A stretch of DNA of 64,000 bases from Stenotrophomonas cyclobalanopsidis (GCF_008710035.1 NZ_VYKI01000006.1:115811-179810); one strand, 5' to 3'. Shown: positions 8,335 to 16,350, counted from the first letter of the stretch. Numbers and translations: made by a program. The notes: generated by a model not told the origin, from the sequence alone.

Positions 8335-9219
8335 ATGCACACGATGATTTCGCGAGCTGGGTGGTCTGCGCTGCTGCTGTCCACGCCGGCACTGGTATCT
8401 GCGCAGGGCTCGATCCTGCCGCAGCAGCGCGACGCCGCAGGCAATGTGATGGAACCGCTGGGCCAGGTGCTGTTGCCCTGCGAGGATGGCGGCGACCGCC
8501 TGCAGAACTGCACGGCTGATCGCGCCTGGTGCGTGGCCCTGCAGCCCAGCGATAAGGAAGGAGAGGCGTCCACCACGCTGGTGGTGACCGAGCGTGCACA
8601 GGGCACCGGCCAGCCGCAGTCGTGGCACGTGGCGATGGATGTGCCGGTGGAAGGCGAGCTGTCCGTATGGCCGTGGATCGTGCGCCTGGCACCGGGTGTG
8701 GACGCCGACCAGACCGTGGCCGATCCGCAGCAGCGGGCACGACAGAACGTGCTGGTCGGCGGCATCAGCAAGGTCAGCAACATGTATTCCGGCGGCGTTG
8801 CCGATGCGTCGCGCCTGCAGCTGGCACGGGTGCGGCACCTGGACGACGGCATCCAGGTCGACAATGACGTGCTCGGTGTGGCCTGGGCGGGACATGCGGA
8901 GATCCGTGCCTGCTTCAGCGAGCAGGACATGAAGCAGCGCGCTGGCGCCTGCCATGACAGCTACGGGTTCTCGGCCAGGCTCTCGCTGGATTCGACCGCT
9001 ACGGCGATGCCGGTGCTGCGCTACCAGACCGTGGCCACGCGTTTCCCGGCCGGTGTGTCTCGCAACGAGGATTCGCTGGCAAGGGGACCGCTGACCAAGA
9101 AGGACCTGCGCACCGAGCAGGACCCGGCGTGCACGTATGTGCGCACGTTCCGCTTCAGTGGCGGTGCTTATCAGCCGGAGCAGGCGTTGCCGGATTGCGC
9201 GGGCTATACCGAGCCCTGA
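8335..9219 (+). CDS. Hypothetical exported protein
   Basis: A 294-residue protein of unrecognised family. It begins with a likely Sec signal peptide (SRAGWSALLLSTPALVSAQG), so the mature protein would be periplasmic or secreted. Six or so cysteines are spread through the mature part (LPCEDGG, QNCTADRAWC, IRACFSEQ, GACHDSYG, DPACTYV, LPDCAGY), suggesting disulfide bonds. The start is chosen at 8335 because aggg lies 6 nt before it; the ATG at 8329 has no room for a ribosome-binding site and 8344 is also possible. It lies immediately beyond the right repeat of the SMI1 islet but has normal high-G+C codon use, so it probably belongs to the resident chromosome. No function is assigned. Confidence 0.75.
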   Translation: MHTMISRAGWSALLLSTPALVSAQGSILPQQRDAAGNVMEPLGQVLLPCEDGGDRLQNCTADRAWCVALQPSDKEGEASTTLVVTERAQGTGQPQSWHVAMDVPVEGELSVWPWIVRLAPGVDADQTVADPQQRARQNVLVGGISKVSNMYSGGVADASRLQLARVRHLDDGIQVDNDVLGVAWAGHAEIRACFSEQDMKQRAGACHDSYGFSARLSLDSTATAMPVLRYQTVATRFPAGVSRNEDSLARGPLTKKDLRTEQDPACTYVRTFRFSGGAYQPEQALPDCAGYTEP

Positions 9220-9225
9220 GCGCGG

Positions 9226-9464
9226 TAGAGTCGAGCTTGCTCGACTGCGTTTGCGGGGGCAGCCGAGCATGGCTCGGCTCTACAGAAGGCCACAGCAGCC
9301 GAGCATGGCTCGGCTCTACAGAAGGCCAGAGCAGCCGAGCATGGCTCGGCTCTACAGAAGGCCAGAGCAGCCGAGCATGGCTCGGCTCTACAGAAGGCCA
9401 TAGCAGCCGAGCATGGCTCGGCTCTACAGAAGGCCAGAGCAGCCGAGCATGGCTCGGCTACAGT
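9226..9464. repeat. Tandem 36-bp SMAG-type array, six copies
   Basis: A unit starting agccgagcatggctcggc repeats at 9261, 9297, 9333, 9369, 9405 and 9441, exactly 36 bp apart, with the last copy truncated. Each unit holds a ccgagc-atg-gctcgg hairpin and a ctctac, which is GTAGAG read on the minus strand. A related single hairpin (gtagagtcgagcttgctcgac) precedes it at 9226. The array separates two convergent genes. Because 36 is a multiple of 3 the frames stay open, but the apparent repeat protein is an artefact. Confidence 0.9.
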
Positions 9465-9468
9465 CGGG

Positions 9469-9765
9469 TCACTCGCAGCGTGCGGCGGTGATGACGTTGT
9501 TCTTGTCCACGTACACGCGCAGGCGGTCCGGGCGGATGTCCTTGGTGGTGATGGTGGTTGGTCCGATTGGGTTGACCAGGCCGGCACCGCTTTCACGGGA
9601 CAGGCGGCGCATGTTCTCTTCGTTGCCCGGCTGGCCGACGGCCCAGCCCAGGGTGCTGGCATCGCAGCGGCCGCTTCCCTTGACCTGCGGGCCAGGCGTG
9701 CTGACGCAGGCCGACAGCAGCAGGGCAGTTGCAGGAAGCAGCAGAAAGAGGCGGTGGGCAGTCAT
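9469..9765 (-). CDS. I78 family peptidase-inhibitor lipoprotein
   Basis: A 98-residue small lipoprotein. The signal peptide ends in the lipobox LLSAC, giving an N-acylated cysteine at about residue 20. The rest matches the I78 inhibitor family: CDASTLGWAVGQPG, then a short helix region and the C-terminal DRLRVYVDKNNVITAARC, which is the typical RLRVxxDxxNVIxxxxC ending with two cysteines likely bridged. I78 members inhibit serine proteases such as elastase; in the periplasm this could protect against the cell's own secreted proteases. It runs convergent to the exported protein gene across the 36-bp repeat array, and divergent from the next exported gene. Confidence 0.88.
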   Translation of the reverse strand: MTAHRLFLLLPATALLLSACVSTPGPQVKGSGRCDASTLGWAVGQPGNEENMRRLSRESGAGLVNPIGPTTITTKDIRPDRLRVYVDKNNVITAARCE

Positions 9766-9932
9766 GCGGGCGCTCCATTGCAGGGGAATGGCCGCACCAT
9801 AGCACTGTCTGCCGCGGCCCCGGCAGCGATCGGATCATTGCCGCTGGCCGACCGCCGATGCATAGTGCGCGAACGTACGGCATCGCGCCGACGGGCAGGT
9901 CGGGCCATTCCGGCGCAGGTGCGGAACAGGGT

Positions 9933-10604
9933 ATGAAGGCAGGCAGTGCGCACGGACAGGGCTGGCTGACCTCGATGGCGTTGCTGCCGTTGCTGCTGGC
10001 AGCCGCGACGGTCAACGCCGCGGCCATTGATCCGGCAGTGGCGGCCGCAACCGCCGATGGCGCCCCCGTGTTCGGTGGCTGGCGCAACCTGCAGACCGAG
10101 GCCGGCCATGAGCCGGCGCAGCGCAACCTGGCGTTCGGCATGCTGCCGCAGGACGCGACCCGCGGCGACCGCTTCGTCATCCTTGATCGCGAAGGCCACC
10201 GCGCGGTGTGCTGCCTGCAGGTGGCCAGTCCGTCGCTGGGCGTGGCCGCGCTGCGCGAGCAGTACCATCTCGCACAGGCCGGGGTGGATGACCTCGGCAA
10301 CGTGCGCAGCCCGTCCCGCCCCTACGTGCCGCATGTCTACGCGATGCAGCGGGTGGATGAGCTGTCCGATTACACCTTCGCCGATGTTGCCGGTGCCTAC
10401 AGCGATCTGGGCGGCCTGCTGCTGCCGGAAGCCGCCGCGCTGGACTCCGAGGCGGCCACGGTGCGCCTGGGCGAGGTGCAGTACCGGCTGCAGTTCCAGC
10501 GCCAGCCCTTTGCCGATGACGATGGTGCGCTGGACCGCTACACCCTGCAGGCCCCCGGCAATGGCGCGGCGAAGGTCGTGGAAGTGCCGTTCGGGACCTA
10601 CTGA
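9933..10604 (+). CDS. Hypothetical exported protein
   Basis: A 223-residue protein with an N-terminal signal peptide (SMALLPLLLAAATVNAAA) and no family that I recognise. The mature part starts with IDPAVAAATADGAPVFGGWRNL and includes a CC pair (HRAVCCLQVAS) and acidic stretches. Start ATG 9933 has ggaacaggg just before it; ATG 9975 would give a shorter signal peptide. The downstream gene, separated by a small SMAG hairpin, is a CDP-diacylglycerol diphosphatase, which does not obviously explain this one. Confidence 0.72.
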   Translation: MKAGSAHGQGWLTSMALLPLLLAAATVNAAAIDPAVAAATADGAPVFGGWRNLQTEAGHEPAQRNLAFGMLPQDATRGDRFVILDREGHRAVCCLQVASPSLGVAALREQYHLAQAGVDDLGNVRSPSRPYVPHVYAMQRVDELSDYTFADVAGAYSDLGGLLLPEAAALDSEAATVRLGEVQYRLQFQRQPFADDDGALDRYTLQAPGNGAAKVVEVPFGTY

Positions 10605-10617
10605 GCCGGTCGATGCG

Positions 10618-10643
10618 GGCAGTCGAGCAAGCTCGACTCTACA
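10618..10643. repeat. Single SMAG-type hairpin
   Basis: The palindrome agtcgagc-aa-gctcgact, ending in ctctac (GTAGAG on the other strand), sits between two co-oriented genes and directly abuts an ATG. This makes that ATG a poor start for the next gene. Confidence 0.75.
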
Positions 10644-10676
10644 ATGTTCGCTGCACCTGATTACCGAGTTTCCTCC

Positions 10677-11453
10677 GTGTCCCTGCGTCCGCTGCTGCTG
10701 TTGTCCCTGACCACCCTGGCTGCCTGTGCCAGCGCGCCGCCGCCGCCGGCCCATTCCGATGCGCTGTGGCGCCTGATCGAGCGTGACTGCGAAGGGGGCG
10801 ATGGCCCGCGAGGTGCCTGCCTGCAGGTGCAGCCCGGCGCCGACCGCCGCGACGTGCTGGTCAAGGATTTGCATGGGGATTACCAGTTCCTGCTGATGCC
10901 GCTGGACAAGGTCAGCGGCATTGAAAGCCCCGGACTGTACCGCAAGGGCGTGCCGAACTACTTCGCCGCCGCATGGCAGGCGCGCTCGCACACCCAGCAG
11001 GCGCTTGGCCAGCCGCTTCCGCGCGACGTGGCCAGCCTGGCGTTGAACTCGCCGCATGGGCGATCGCAGCACCAGCTGCACATCCACGTGGATTGCCTGC
11101 GTGCCGACGTGGTGCAGGCGCTGGACGCGCAGCGTGCGGTGCTGGGTCCGCAGTGGGCGCCGCTGCCGGTTCCGCTGCGTGGCCACCCGTACCAGGCGCG
11201 CGTGCTGCCGGGCGCCGAGCTGACCGCCAACCCGCTGAACCTGCTGGCCTTCGACCTGAGTGGCCCGGCCGATGTCGGCAACTGGAGCCTGCTGGTGGCC
11301 GGGCACCGCGATGCGCACGGCGCCCCCGGGTTCGTGCTGCTAGCGACCCGGCTCGACACCGCCACCGGCAACGACGCCAGTGCCGAGGAGCTGCAGGACC
11401 ACGCCTGCGGCGTGCTGACCGGCGCCGGGTCCGCGCTGGAGAGGGTGCGCTAG
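10677..11453 (+). CDS. CDP-diacylglycerol diphosphatase (Cdh-like)
   Basis: A roughly 258-residue protein resembling CDP-diacylglycerol pyrophosphatase, which cleaves CDP-diacylglycerol to CMP and phosphatidic acid at the membrane. Supporting segments are DALWRLIERDCEG, a QFLLMPLDKVSGIESPGLY region, YFAAAWQAR, and the HIT-like SQHQLHIHVDCLR with the alternating histidines of the active site. The N-terminus (SLRPLLLLSLTTLAACAS) is a signal/lipoprotein-type sequence. The first in-frame ATG (10644) directly follows a REP hairpin with no ribosome-binding site, so GTG 10677 is preferred, though this is not certain. Its TAG stop and the TAG stop of the convergent GNAT gene share the palindrome ctag. 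Confidence 0.85.
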   Translation: MSLRPLLLLSLTTLAACASAPPPPAHSDALWRLIERDCEGGDGPRGACLQVQPGADRRDVLVKDLHGDYQFLLMPLDKVSGIESPGLYRKGVPNYFAAAWQARSHTQQALGQPLPRDVASLALNSPHGRSQHQLHIHVDCLRADVVQALDAQRAVLGPQWAPLPVPLRGHPYQARVLPGAELTANPLNLLAFDLSGPADVGNWSLLVAGHRDAHGAPGFVLLATRLDTATGNDASAEELQDHACGVLTGAGSALERVR

Positions 11454-12061
11454 CCCTGCTCGGGGTGCTGGCGGCGCCAGGTCGGCGCCGTCAGTGCATG
11501 CAGACTGCGGTCTTCCCAGCCGTCAGGCCCCAGATGATGGTCGCGCAGCAGGCCTTCGTTCTCGAAGCCGGCAGCGCGCAGCACGTCCGCAAGCCCGGCG
11601 CTATCGTCGGGCGGAAGCATCACGTAGACGCGGTGCAGCCCGACCTGGTCGAACAGGAAGGGGCACAGCGCCTGCAGCGTGTCGGCGAAGCGCTGCGCAT
11701 CGGTCCAGTCGGCCTGGCAGAAGCGCTGCAGCTCGGCACTGCGATCGCGCGCGGACTGCAGCCGCACGGTCAGCTGGTCGATCAGGGTCTGGCTGGGCTG
11801 GTCGAACACGCCCAGCAGCAGACGGTCATTGTCTTCCTGCAGACGCGAGCGCTGGATGCCGATGAACAGCTGCACCTCGGCCTCGCTACGGCAGTTCATG
11901 TTGCAGCGGCTGCGGCGCTGGCCGCACAGCGTGCGCCAGCCGGGCAGGTCGGTGCGCTGCAGCGAGCGCAGGTTGATGGAACCATGGCCCAGCAGCAGCA
12001 GGTGGCGGCGCAGTACCGGGTGCAGGGCAGGAGGGGAAGCAAGGTTCGGTTCGATGCACAT
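11450..12061 (-). CDS. GNAT family N-acetyltransferase (RimJ/RimL-like)
   Basis: A 203-residue protein. INLRSLQRTDLPGWRTLCGQR resembles the opening strand and helix of RimJ/RimL-type acetyltransferases. The C-terminal half has their typical end: FLFDQVGLHRVYVMLPPDDSAGLADVLRAAGF, then EGLLRDHHLGPDGWEDRSLHAL. The central acetyl-CoA loop is less typical than in true RimJ, with an insertion of polar helical sequence, so substrate and even activity are uncertain. I start at ATG 12061 (MCIEPNLASPP); upstream methionines at 12097 and 12172 remain possible. Its stop codon overlaps that of the convergent cdh-like gene. Confidence 0.75.
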   Translation of the reverse strand: MCIEPNLASPPALHPVLRRHLLLLGHGSINLRSLQRTDLPGWRTLCGQRRSRCNMNCRSEAEVQLFIGIQRSRLQEDNDRLLLGVFDQPSQTLIDQLTVRLQSARDRSAELQRFCQADWTDAQRFADTLQALCPFLFDQVGLHRVYVMLPPDDSAGLADVLRAAGFENEGLLRDHHLGPDGWEDRSLHALTAPTWRRQHPEQG

Positions 12062-12199
12062 CCGGCCACCATCACGCCTGCGCGGGGCGATGCCCATGAA
12101 ATTTGTTGCAAAGTGCGGAGCCTGCTGTGCGATGGTCCGGGGCGGTTCAGGAATGAGGACCGTCGAGCCCACAATGGACTAACCATGGTCAACCGCAGC

Positions 12200-12224
12200 C
12201 GTAGAGTCGAGCTTGCTCGACTAC
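12200..12224. repeat. Single SMAG-type hairpin
   Basis: gtagagtcgagcttgctcga with a following ctac is a GTAG-headed palindrome between two genes on the minus strand, just downstream of the exported-protein gene ending at 12238. Confidence 0.75.
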
Positions 12225-12237
12225 CGCTCGCTCGCCG

Positions 12238-12879
12238 TCAAGGCAGCGCCTGCACGCTGTACGACTCGATGACGTAGCTGAAAGCCCGTTGCTGGCGGTC
12301 GCGCAGCAGGGCGCGCACTTCCAGGATGACGCCATGGTCGCCATCGCCGCGCGGTGGCCAGAAGGTCCGGTCGGCGAGAGTCTGGCGCTGGAAGCCGAGG
12401 GGGCCGACCACGCGGCCGAAGGGTTCGTCGCTGCTGTCCAGCACCTGGTTCATCGCCGCGCTGAGACGCCCCGGCAGGTACCAGTTGTCGGCTTCGGAGA
12501 GTACGCGGCTGCCGCAGACCAGTTGCACGCGACGGTAGCGCAGCGGCGTATCGGCGTCCGCGCCTAGCGCCTTCTGCACGTCGGCCGGTGCCGCCTTGTC
12601 CTGGCCATGCACGCGTACGGCGCGCACGCGGGCCTGTTCGGCCAGGCCGTGCTCGGCGCACCAGCTTTCCAGCGTACCGGTTGCACTGGGGCCGGCCAGC
12701 ACGCGCCGGTGCAGCTGTTCGACCATGGCGGCGGGCGCGATGCGCTGCTGCCCGGGCGGCGCCTGCAGCGGCGCGGTGGCGCCGGCATCGGCGGCGGACA
12801 GGCTGGCGATCGGGGCAGCGGCCAGCAGGGATGCCGCCTGCCAGCGGCGGAGACGATCGTGGCGGTCGGACGGGCCCAT
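12238..12879 (-). CDS. Exported protein, possibly with a chorismate-lyase-like fold
   Basis: A 213-residue protein with a twin-Arg/Sec-like N-terminus (DRLRRWQAASLLAAAPIASLSA), so probably periplasmic. The middle segment YRRVQLVCGSRVLSEADNWYLP followed by FGRVVGPLGFQRQTL resembles the core strands of the UbiC/chorismate pyruvate-lyase superfamily, but the resemblance is weak. A biosynthetic chorismate lyase would be cytoplasmic, so a different, export-related role is more likely. Function unknown. Confidence 0.7.
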   Translation of the reverse strand: MGPSDRHDRLRRWQAASLLAAAPIASLSAADAGATAPLQAPPGQQRIAPAAMVEQLHRRVLAGPSATGTLESWCAEHGLAEQARVRAVRVHGQDKAAPADVQKALGADADTPLRYRRVQLVCGSRVLSEADNWYLPGRLSAAMNQVLDSSDEPFGRVVGPLGFQRQTLADRTFWPPRGDGDHGVILEVRALLRDRQQRAFSYVIESYSVQALP

Positions 12880-12974
12880 GCGGCATCACAGCGGAAACAG
12901 GCGCCCATGTTACCCGTTCAGGCGTGTCCCGGGCGTGCCGAAAGCGTCGCGACCCGTCAGGCATTCATCGCGTT

Positions 12975-13005
12975 GCCAAATATGAGGCATGCAGATATTT
13001 CGTTG
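12975..13005. promoter_or_regulatory. A+T-rich palindrome upstream of cytosine-deaminase-like gene
   Basis: An imperfect inverted repeat, gccaaatat ... atatttcgttggc, with arms aaatat (12978-12983) and atattt (12995-13000). It stands out from G+C-rich surroundings 67-90 bp upstream of the start at 13067. It could be an operator or UP-like promoter element. Confidence 0.35.
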
Positions 13006-13066
13006 GCCGATGGGCCGGGCGGGGCGCACGATGGGCCCCTTGTCTGGCTTTCCGGGAGTTTCCCCC

Positions 13067-14227
13067 ATGACCCTGCAGTTCATCCACGGCGGCGTCGACC
13101 GCGAGGGTGCGCCGGTGCATTTCCACGTCCGCGAAGGGCGTTTCGAGGGCTTCAACCGCGCAAGGGGTCCGGCTGAAGGTGCCGAGGTCATCGACCTGCA
13201 GGGCTTCACCCTGCTGCCGGCGCTGGTGGATGGGCATATCCATCTGGACAAGAGTTTCGTCGGCGACCGCTGGCATCCGCACCAGCCGGTGGCCAGCCTG
13301 CGCGAGCGCCTGGCGGTGGAAAAGGCCGGCGTGGCCGACGCCGCGCCGATGGTAACCCGCGCCGAGGCGCTGATCCGCCAGTGCAGCCGCTTCGGCACGG
13401 TGGCGATGCGCTGCCATGTCGATATCGATGCCAGCACAGGCCTGCGGCACCTGCAGGCCGTGCGCGAGGCTGCGCAGCGCTGCGCCGACATCATGCAGAT
13501 CCAGCTGGTGGCGTTCCCGCAGGCGGGGGTGATGTCCTGCGCGGGCACGGCCGCGGTGCTGGAGCAGGCCCTGGCCGAGGGCGTGGAAGTGCTGGGTGGC
13601 ATCGACCCGACCACGCTGGATGGCGATGCCGAGGGGCAGCTGGCGCTGCTGTTCGGCCTGGCTGAGCGGTATGGCGTGCGCCTGGACATCCACTTGCACG
13701 AACCGGGCGAAACCGGCCTGGCCCAGCTGCTGCGCATCGCCGCGCGTACGCGTGCGGCCGGGCTGCAGGGCAGGGTGGCGGTCAGCCACGCCTACGCACT
13801 GGGCGAGGTGCCGCTGGCGCGCGCCCTGCAGGTAGGCGAGGCCTTGGTGGCCGCCGGCGTGTCGATCATGAGCAACGCGCCCGGGAATCATCCGTTCCCG
13901 CCGCTGCGGGCGCTGCACGATGCCGGGGTACGGGTTTTCGCAGGCAACGACAACATCCGTGACTGCTGGTGGCCCTACGGTAATGGCGATCTGCTGCAGC
14001 GGGCGATGCTGCTGGGCTACCGTTCGGGGTTCTACATGGATGCGGACCTGATGCTGGCGCTGGACATGGTGACCACGCATGCGGCGGCGGTGATCGGTTT
14101 GCCGGACTACGGAATCGGCGAGGGGCTGCCGGCGACGTTCGTGGCGGTGCGGGCGGATCACGGTCCGGCGGCGGTGGCGGGTGTGCCGGTCGAGCGGCGC
14201 GTGGTCGTCCAGGGGCAGTGGGTGTAG
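13067..14227 (+). CDS. Amidohydrolase, cytosine deaminase family
   Basis: A 386-residue cytoplasmic metal-dependent hydrolase of the CodA/cytosine deaminase branch. The metal-binding HxH is in DGHIHLDKSF, the central catalytic region HVDIDASTGLRHLQAV and HLHEPGETG supplies further histidines, VSHAYALGEV another, and NDNIRDCWWPYGNGDLLQRA is the typical aspartate-bearing C-terminal motif of cytosine deaminases. Family members hydrolyse cytosine, isoguanine, creatinine or related cyclic compounds to release ammonia; the substrate here is not determined. Start ATG 13067 has cgggag upstream; the longer frame has no support. Its TAG stop falls in a gtag just before a hairpin (14231-14249) that may end transcription. 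Confidence 0.88.
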   Translation: MTLQFIHGGVDREGAPVHFHVREGRFEGFNRARGPAEGAEVIDLQGFTLLPALVDGHIHLDKSFVGDRWHPHQPVASLRERLAVEKAGVADAAPMVTRAEALIRQCSRFGTVAMRCHVDIDASTGLRHLQAVREAAQRCADIMQIQLVAFPQAGVMSCAGTAAVLEQALAEGVEVLGGIDPTTLDGDAEGQLALLFGLAERYGVRLDIHLHEPGETGLAQLLRIAARTRAAGLQGRVAVSHAYALGEVPLARALQVGEALVAAGVSIMSNAPGNHPFPPLRALHDAGVRVFAGNDNIRDCWWPYGNGDLLQRAMLLGYRSGFYMDADLMLALDMVTTHAAAVIGLPDYGIGEGLPATFVAVRADHGPAAVAGVPVERRVVVQGQWV

Positions 14228-14230
14228 TCG

Positions 14231-14249
14231 GCAGGGCTTGCCGCCCTGC
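14231..14249 (+). terminator. Hairpin after amidohydrolase gene
   Basis: Perfect 7-bp arms gcagggc and gccctgc with a ttgcc loop, starting 3 bp after the stop codon, headed by gtag. No T run follows, so it is either a weak terminator or a SMAG-type element. Confidence 0.5.
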
Positions 14250-14316
14250 ACCCGCTTAAAGCAACGGCAACGGCCAAAGCCAGAGCGGTATTCCGTGGGA
14301 TGGCGGGGCGGTGTGG

Positions 14317-14404
14317 GTGGGTGCCGACCGTTGGTCGGCACATCTGTCAGATAGCGAAATTTATCTGGGATCAGGGCCTGTGCCGACCAACGGTCGGCAC
14401 CCAC
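14317..14404. repeat. Paired 25-bp inverted repeats (SMAG dimer)
   Basis: A 25-bp sequence at 14317-14341 (gtgggtgccgaccgttggtc and on) is repeated in perfect inverted orientation at 14380-14404, separated by 38 bp. Each arm is itself a tgccgacc/ggtcggca hairpin. This is the arrangement of a two-headed REP dimer. Confidence 0.85.
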
Positions 14405-14460
14405 ATCAGCAGCAGGATCCATCAGCAGCAGGTTCCGACAGATCGCGGAAACCTGTCGAA

Positions 14461-14562
14461 GGCGGGGTGGGTCCGATTGAGGGGGCGTGAGCCGCATGGA
14501 TGCGGCGACCGAGCCTACATGGACGTATTTACGGCGTCCCCTTCAACCGGACCCACCCCGCC
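14461..14562. repeat. Long composite hairpin element, about 102 bp
   Basis: Fifteen-bp perfect outer arms (ggcggggtgggtccg at 14461, cggacccaccccgcc at 14548) continue inward as ttgagggggcg pairing with cgtccccttcaa. They enclose a ccgcat-gga-tgcgg hairpin. It is a different repeat class from SMAG; the gap 14228-14633 contains no gene. Confidence 0.75.
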
Positions 14563-14633
14563 AACCCACGGAATGTACGCTTCTAAGGTTGACGTTGACG
14601 TTGAGCAGGTGCAGGGCGCAGCCCTGCCGAACT

Positions 14634-15515
14634 TTACTCCGCCTCGCGCTGGACCTGCCGCCAGAGCTCGGCGGCGAGCGCGCGCACCGCATCATCCGCA
14701 TCCGGCCGATGCAACAGCCCGATCTCATAGTTCTCCACCACCGGCAGGCCACGCTCGCCATCGATCACGCGGTGCTCGCGGTTCACCGCGCGACGTGGCA
14801 GCAGGCTGATGCCGATGCCATCGGCCACCGCCCCCTGGATGCCGCTCAGCGACGAACTGGTGAACGCGATGCGCCAGCGCAGGCCCAGTGCCTCCACCGC
14901 CTGGATCATCTCGTCGCGGTACAGGCCGCGCGGCGGGAACGTTACCAGCGGCAGCGGATCCAGCTGCAGGCTGCTGCTGCGCTGGCTGTCGATCCAGTGC
15001 ATCGGCTCGCGCCGGCAGTGCACGGCCTGGCGCGTGTTGCGCCGCTGCTTGACCAGCACAAGGTCCAGCTCGCCATGGTCGAAGCCATGCGCCAGGTCGC
15101 GGCTCAGGCCGCTGCTGATCTCCAGCTTCACCTGCGGGTGGCGGCGGCTGAAGGCGGCCAGCATGCGCGTGGTCTGCGCGTTGACGAAATCCTCCGGCAC
15201 GCCGATGCGCACTGCGGTCTCCACCGTGGCGCCGGCCAGGGCCTGGGCCATTTCTTCGTTCAGGTCGAGCATGCGCCGGGCGTAACCCAGCAGCGTGTGC
15301 CCGGCGTCGGTGGGGTGCACGTCGCGGTGGCCGCGTTCGAGCAGGCGGTGCCCGGCCAGCTCCTCCAGCCGCCGCACCTTCTGGCTGACCGTGGACTGGG
15401 TGGAATGCAGGCGGGTGGCGGCAGTGGTGAAACTCCCGCAGTCGGCAACCATCACCAGCGCACGCAGCAGGTCCAGTTCGAACAGCGTTCTATTCGATTT
15501 GGCACTGTCTTGCAT
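14634..15515 (-). CDS. LysR family transcriptional regulator
   Basis: A 293-residue LysR-type regulator. The N-terminal winged helix DLLRALVMVADCGSFTTAATRLHSTQSTVSQKVRRLEELAG is at about residues 15-55, followed by the periplasmic-binding-protein-like effector domain starting near VRIGVPEDFVN. It is transcribed divergently from the ankyrin lipoprotein gene with a 93-bp gap, so that gene and the following amidohydrolase are its nearest possible targets. A direct regulatory link is inference. Start ATG 15515 (MQDSAKSNRTLFELDLLRAL) is the only good choice. Confidence 0.9.
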   Translation of the reverse strand: MQDSAKSNRTLFELDLLRALVMVADCGSFTTAATRLHSTQSTVSQKVRRLEELAGHRLLERGHRDVHPTDAGHTLLGYARRMLDLNEEMAQALAGATVETAVRIGVPEDFVNAQTTRMLAAFSRRHPQVKLEISSGLSRDLAHGFDHGELDLVLVKQRRNTRQAVHCRREPMHWIDSQRSSSLQLDPLPLVTFPPRGLYRDEMIQAVEALGLRWRIAFTSSSLSGIQGAVADGIGISLLPRRAVNREHRVIDGERGLPVVENYEIGLLHRPDADDAVRALAAELWRQVQREAE

Positions 15516-15608
15516 TTGAACATTTCACTTCTGGATGCACGTGGCGACTTCTACCATGCAGGGCAGGGGGCGGCAAGCACGGCGCCCCGCTGCACCGGAG
15601 AACCGCAG

Positions 15609-16307
15609 ATGCGCATCGCTCGTCGCCCTCGTTTGCCCGGCCCGCTGGGTCGCCTGTTGCTGCTGTGCCTGTTGGCGATGGTGGTGCCGGGCTGTTCGGC
15701 CACGGCCGGTTCGGTCGATGCGCGCCTGCGCGATGCTGCCGCGCGAGGCGATGCCGCCGCCGTGCGTGCGGCAGTAGAGGACGGCGCCGATCTGGAATCG
15801 CGCGATGGGCAGGGCCGCACCGCGCTGCTGCTGGCGACCCACGGCAACCACCTCGATGCCGCACGCGAACTGATCGAGGCCGGTGCCGACGTCAACGCCA
15901 AGGATGCGATGCAGGACAGCGCTTACCTGTATGCCGGTGCGCGCGGCCTGGATGACATCCTCGCGCTGACCCTGGCCCACGGTGCCGATCTGCGCAGCAC
16001 CAACCGCTACGGCGGCACCGCCCTGATTCCCGCCGCCGAGCGCGGCCATGTGGCCACCGTGCGCACGCTGCTGCGCGCGGGTGTGGCGGTGGACCATGTC
16101 AACCGCCTGCACTGGACCGCGCTGCTGGAAGCGATCCTGCTCGGCGATGGTGGCCCGCGCCATGTGCAGATCGTGCAGCTGCTGCTCGACGCCGGCGCCA
16201 ATCCCGACCTGGCCGATGGCGATGGCGTGACGCCGCTGATGCACGCACGCCAGCGTGGCTACACCCCTATTGAAACCCTGCTGCGCCGCGCTGGCGCCAG
16301 CCGCTGA
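15609..16307 (+). CDS. Ankyrin-repeat lipoprotein
   Basis: A 232-residue exported protein. The signal peptide LLLLCLLAMVVPGCSA contains a lipobox-like PGC, so it is probably an outer- or inner-membrane lipoprotein. About five ankyrin repeats follow from residue 40 to the end, recognisable from LRDAAARGDAAAVRAAVEDGADL, GRTALLLATHGNHLDAARELIEAGADVN, GGTALIPAAERGHVATVRTLLRAG, and VTPLMHARQRGYTPIETLLRRAG. Ankyrin repeats bind proteins; periplasmic ones such as AnkB protect against oxidative stress in some bacteria. Start ATG 15609 gives a complete signal peptide; the longer open frame before it is antisense to the LysR gene. Confidence 0.88.
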   Translation: MRIARRPRLPGPLGRLLLLCLLAMVVPGCSATAGSVDARLRDAAARGDAAAVRAAVEDGADLESRDGQGRTALLLATHGNHLDAARELIEAGADVNAKDAMQDSAYLYAGARGLDDILALTLAHGADLRSTNRYGGTALIPAAERGHVATVRTLLRAGVAVDHVNRLHWTALLEAILLGDGGPRHVQIVQLLLDAGANPDLADGDGVTPLMHARQRGYTPIETLLRRAGASR

Positions 16308-16350
16308 TCCCCGTCCCCTTCCACCCTGCGCGTTACGCGCGCCCACCAGG

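Noticed and set aside
9261..9461. CRISPR array
   Set aside because: Units are contiguous with no variable spacers and no cas genes are present.
9129..9491. Open frame encoding a repetitive SRAWLGSTEG protein
   Set aside because: It arises because the 36-bp REP array is a multiple of three; it has no own start signal and overlaps an exported-protein gene.
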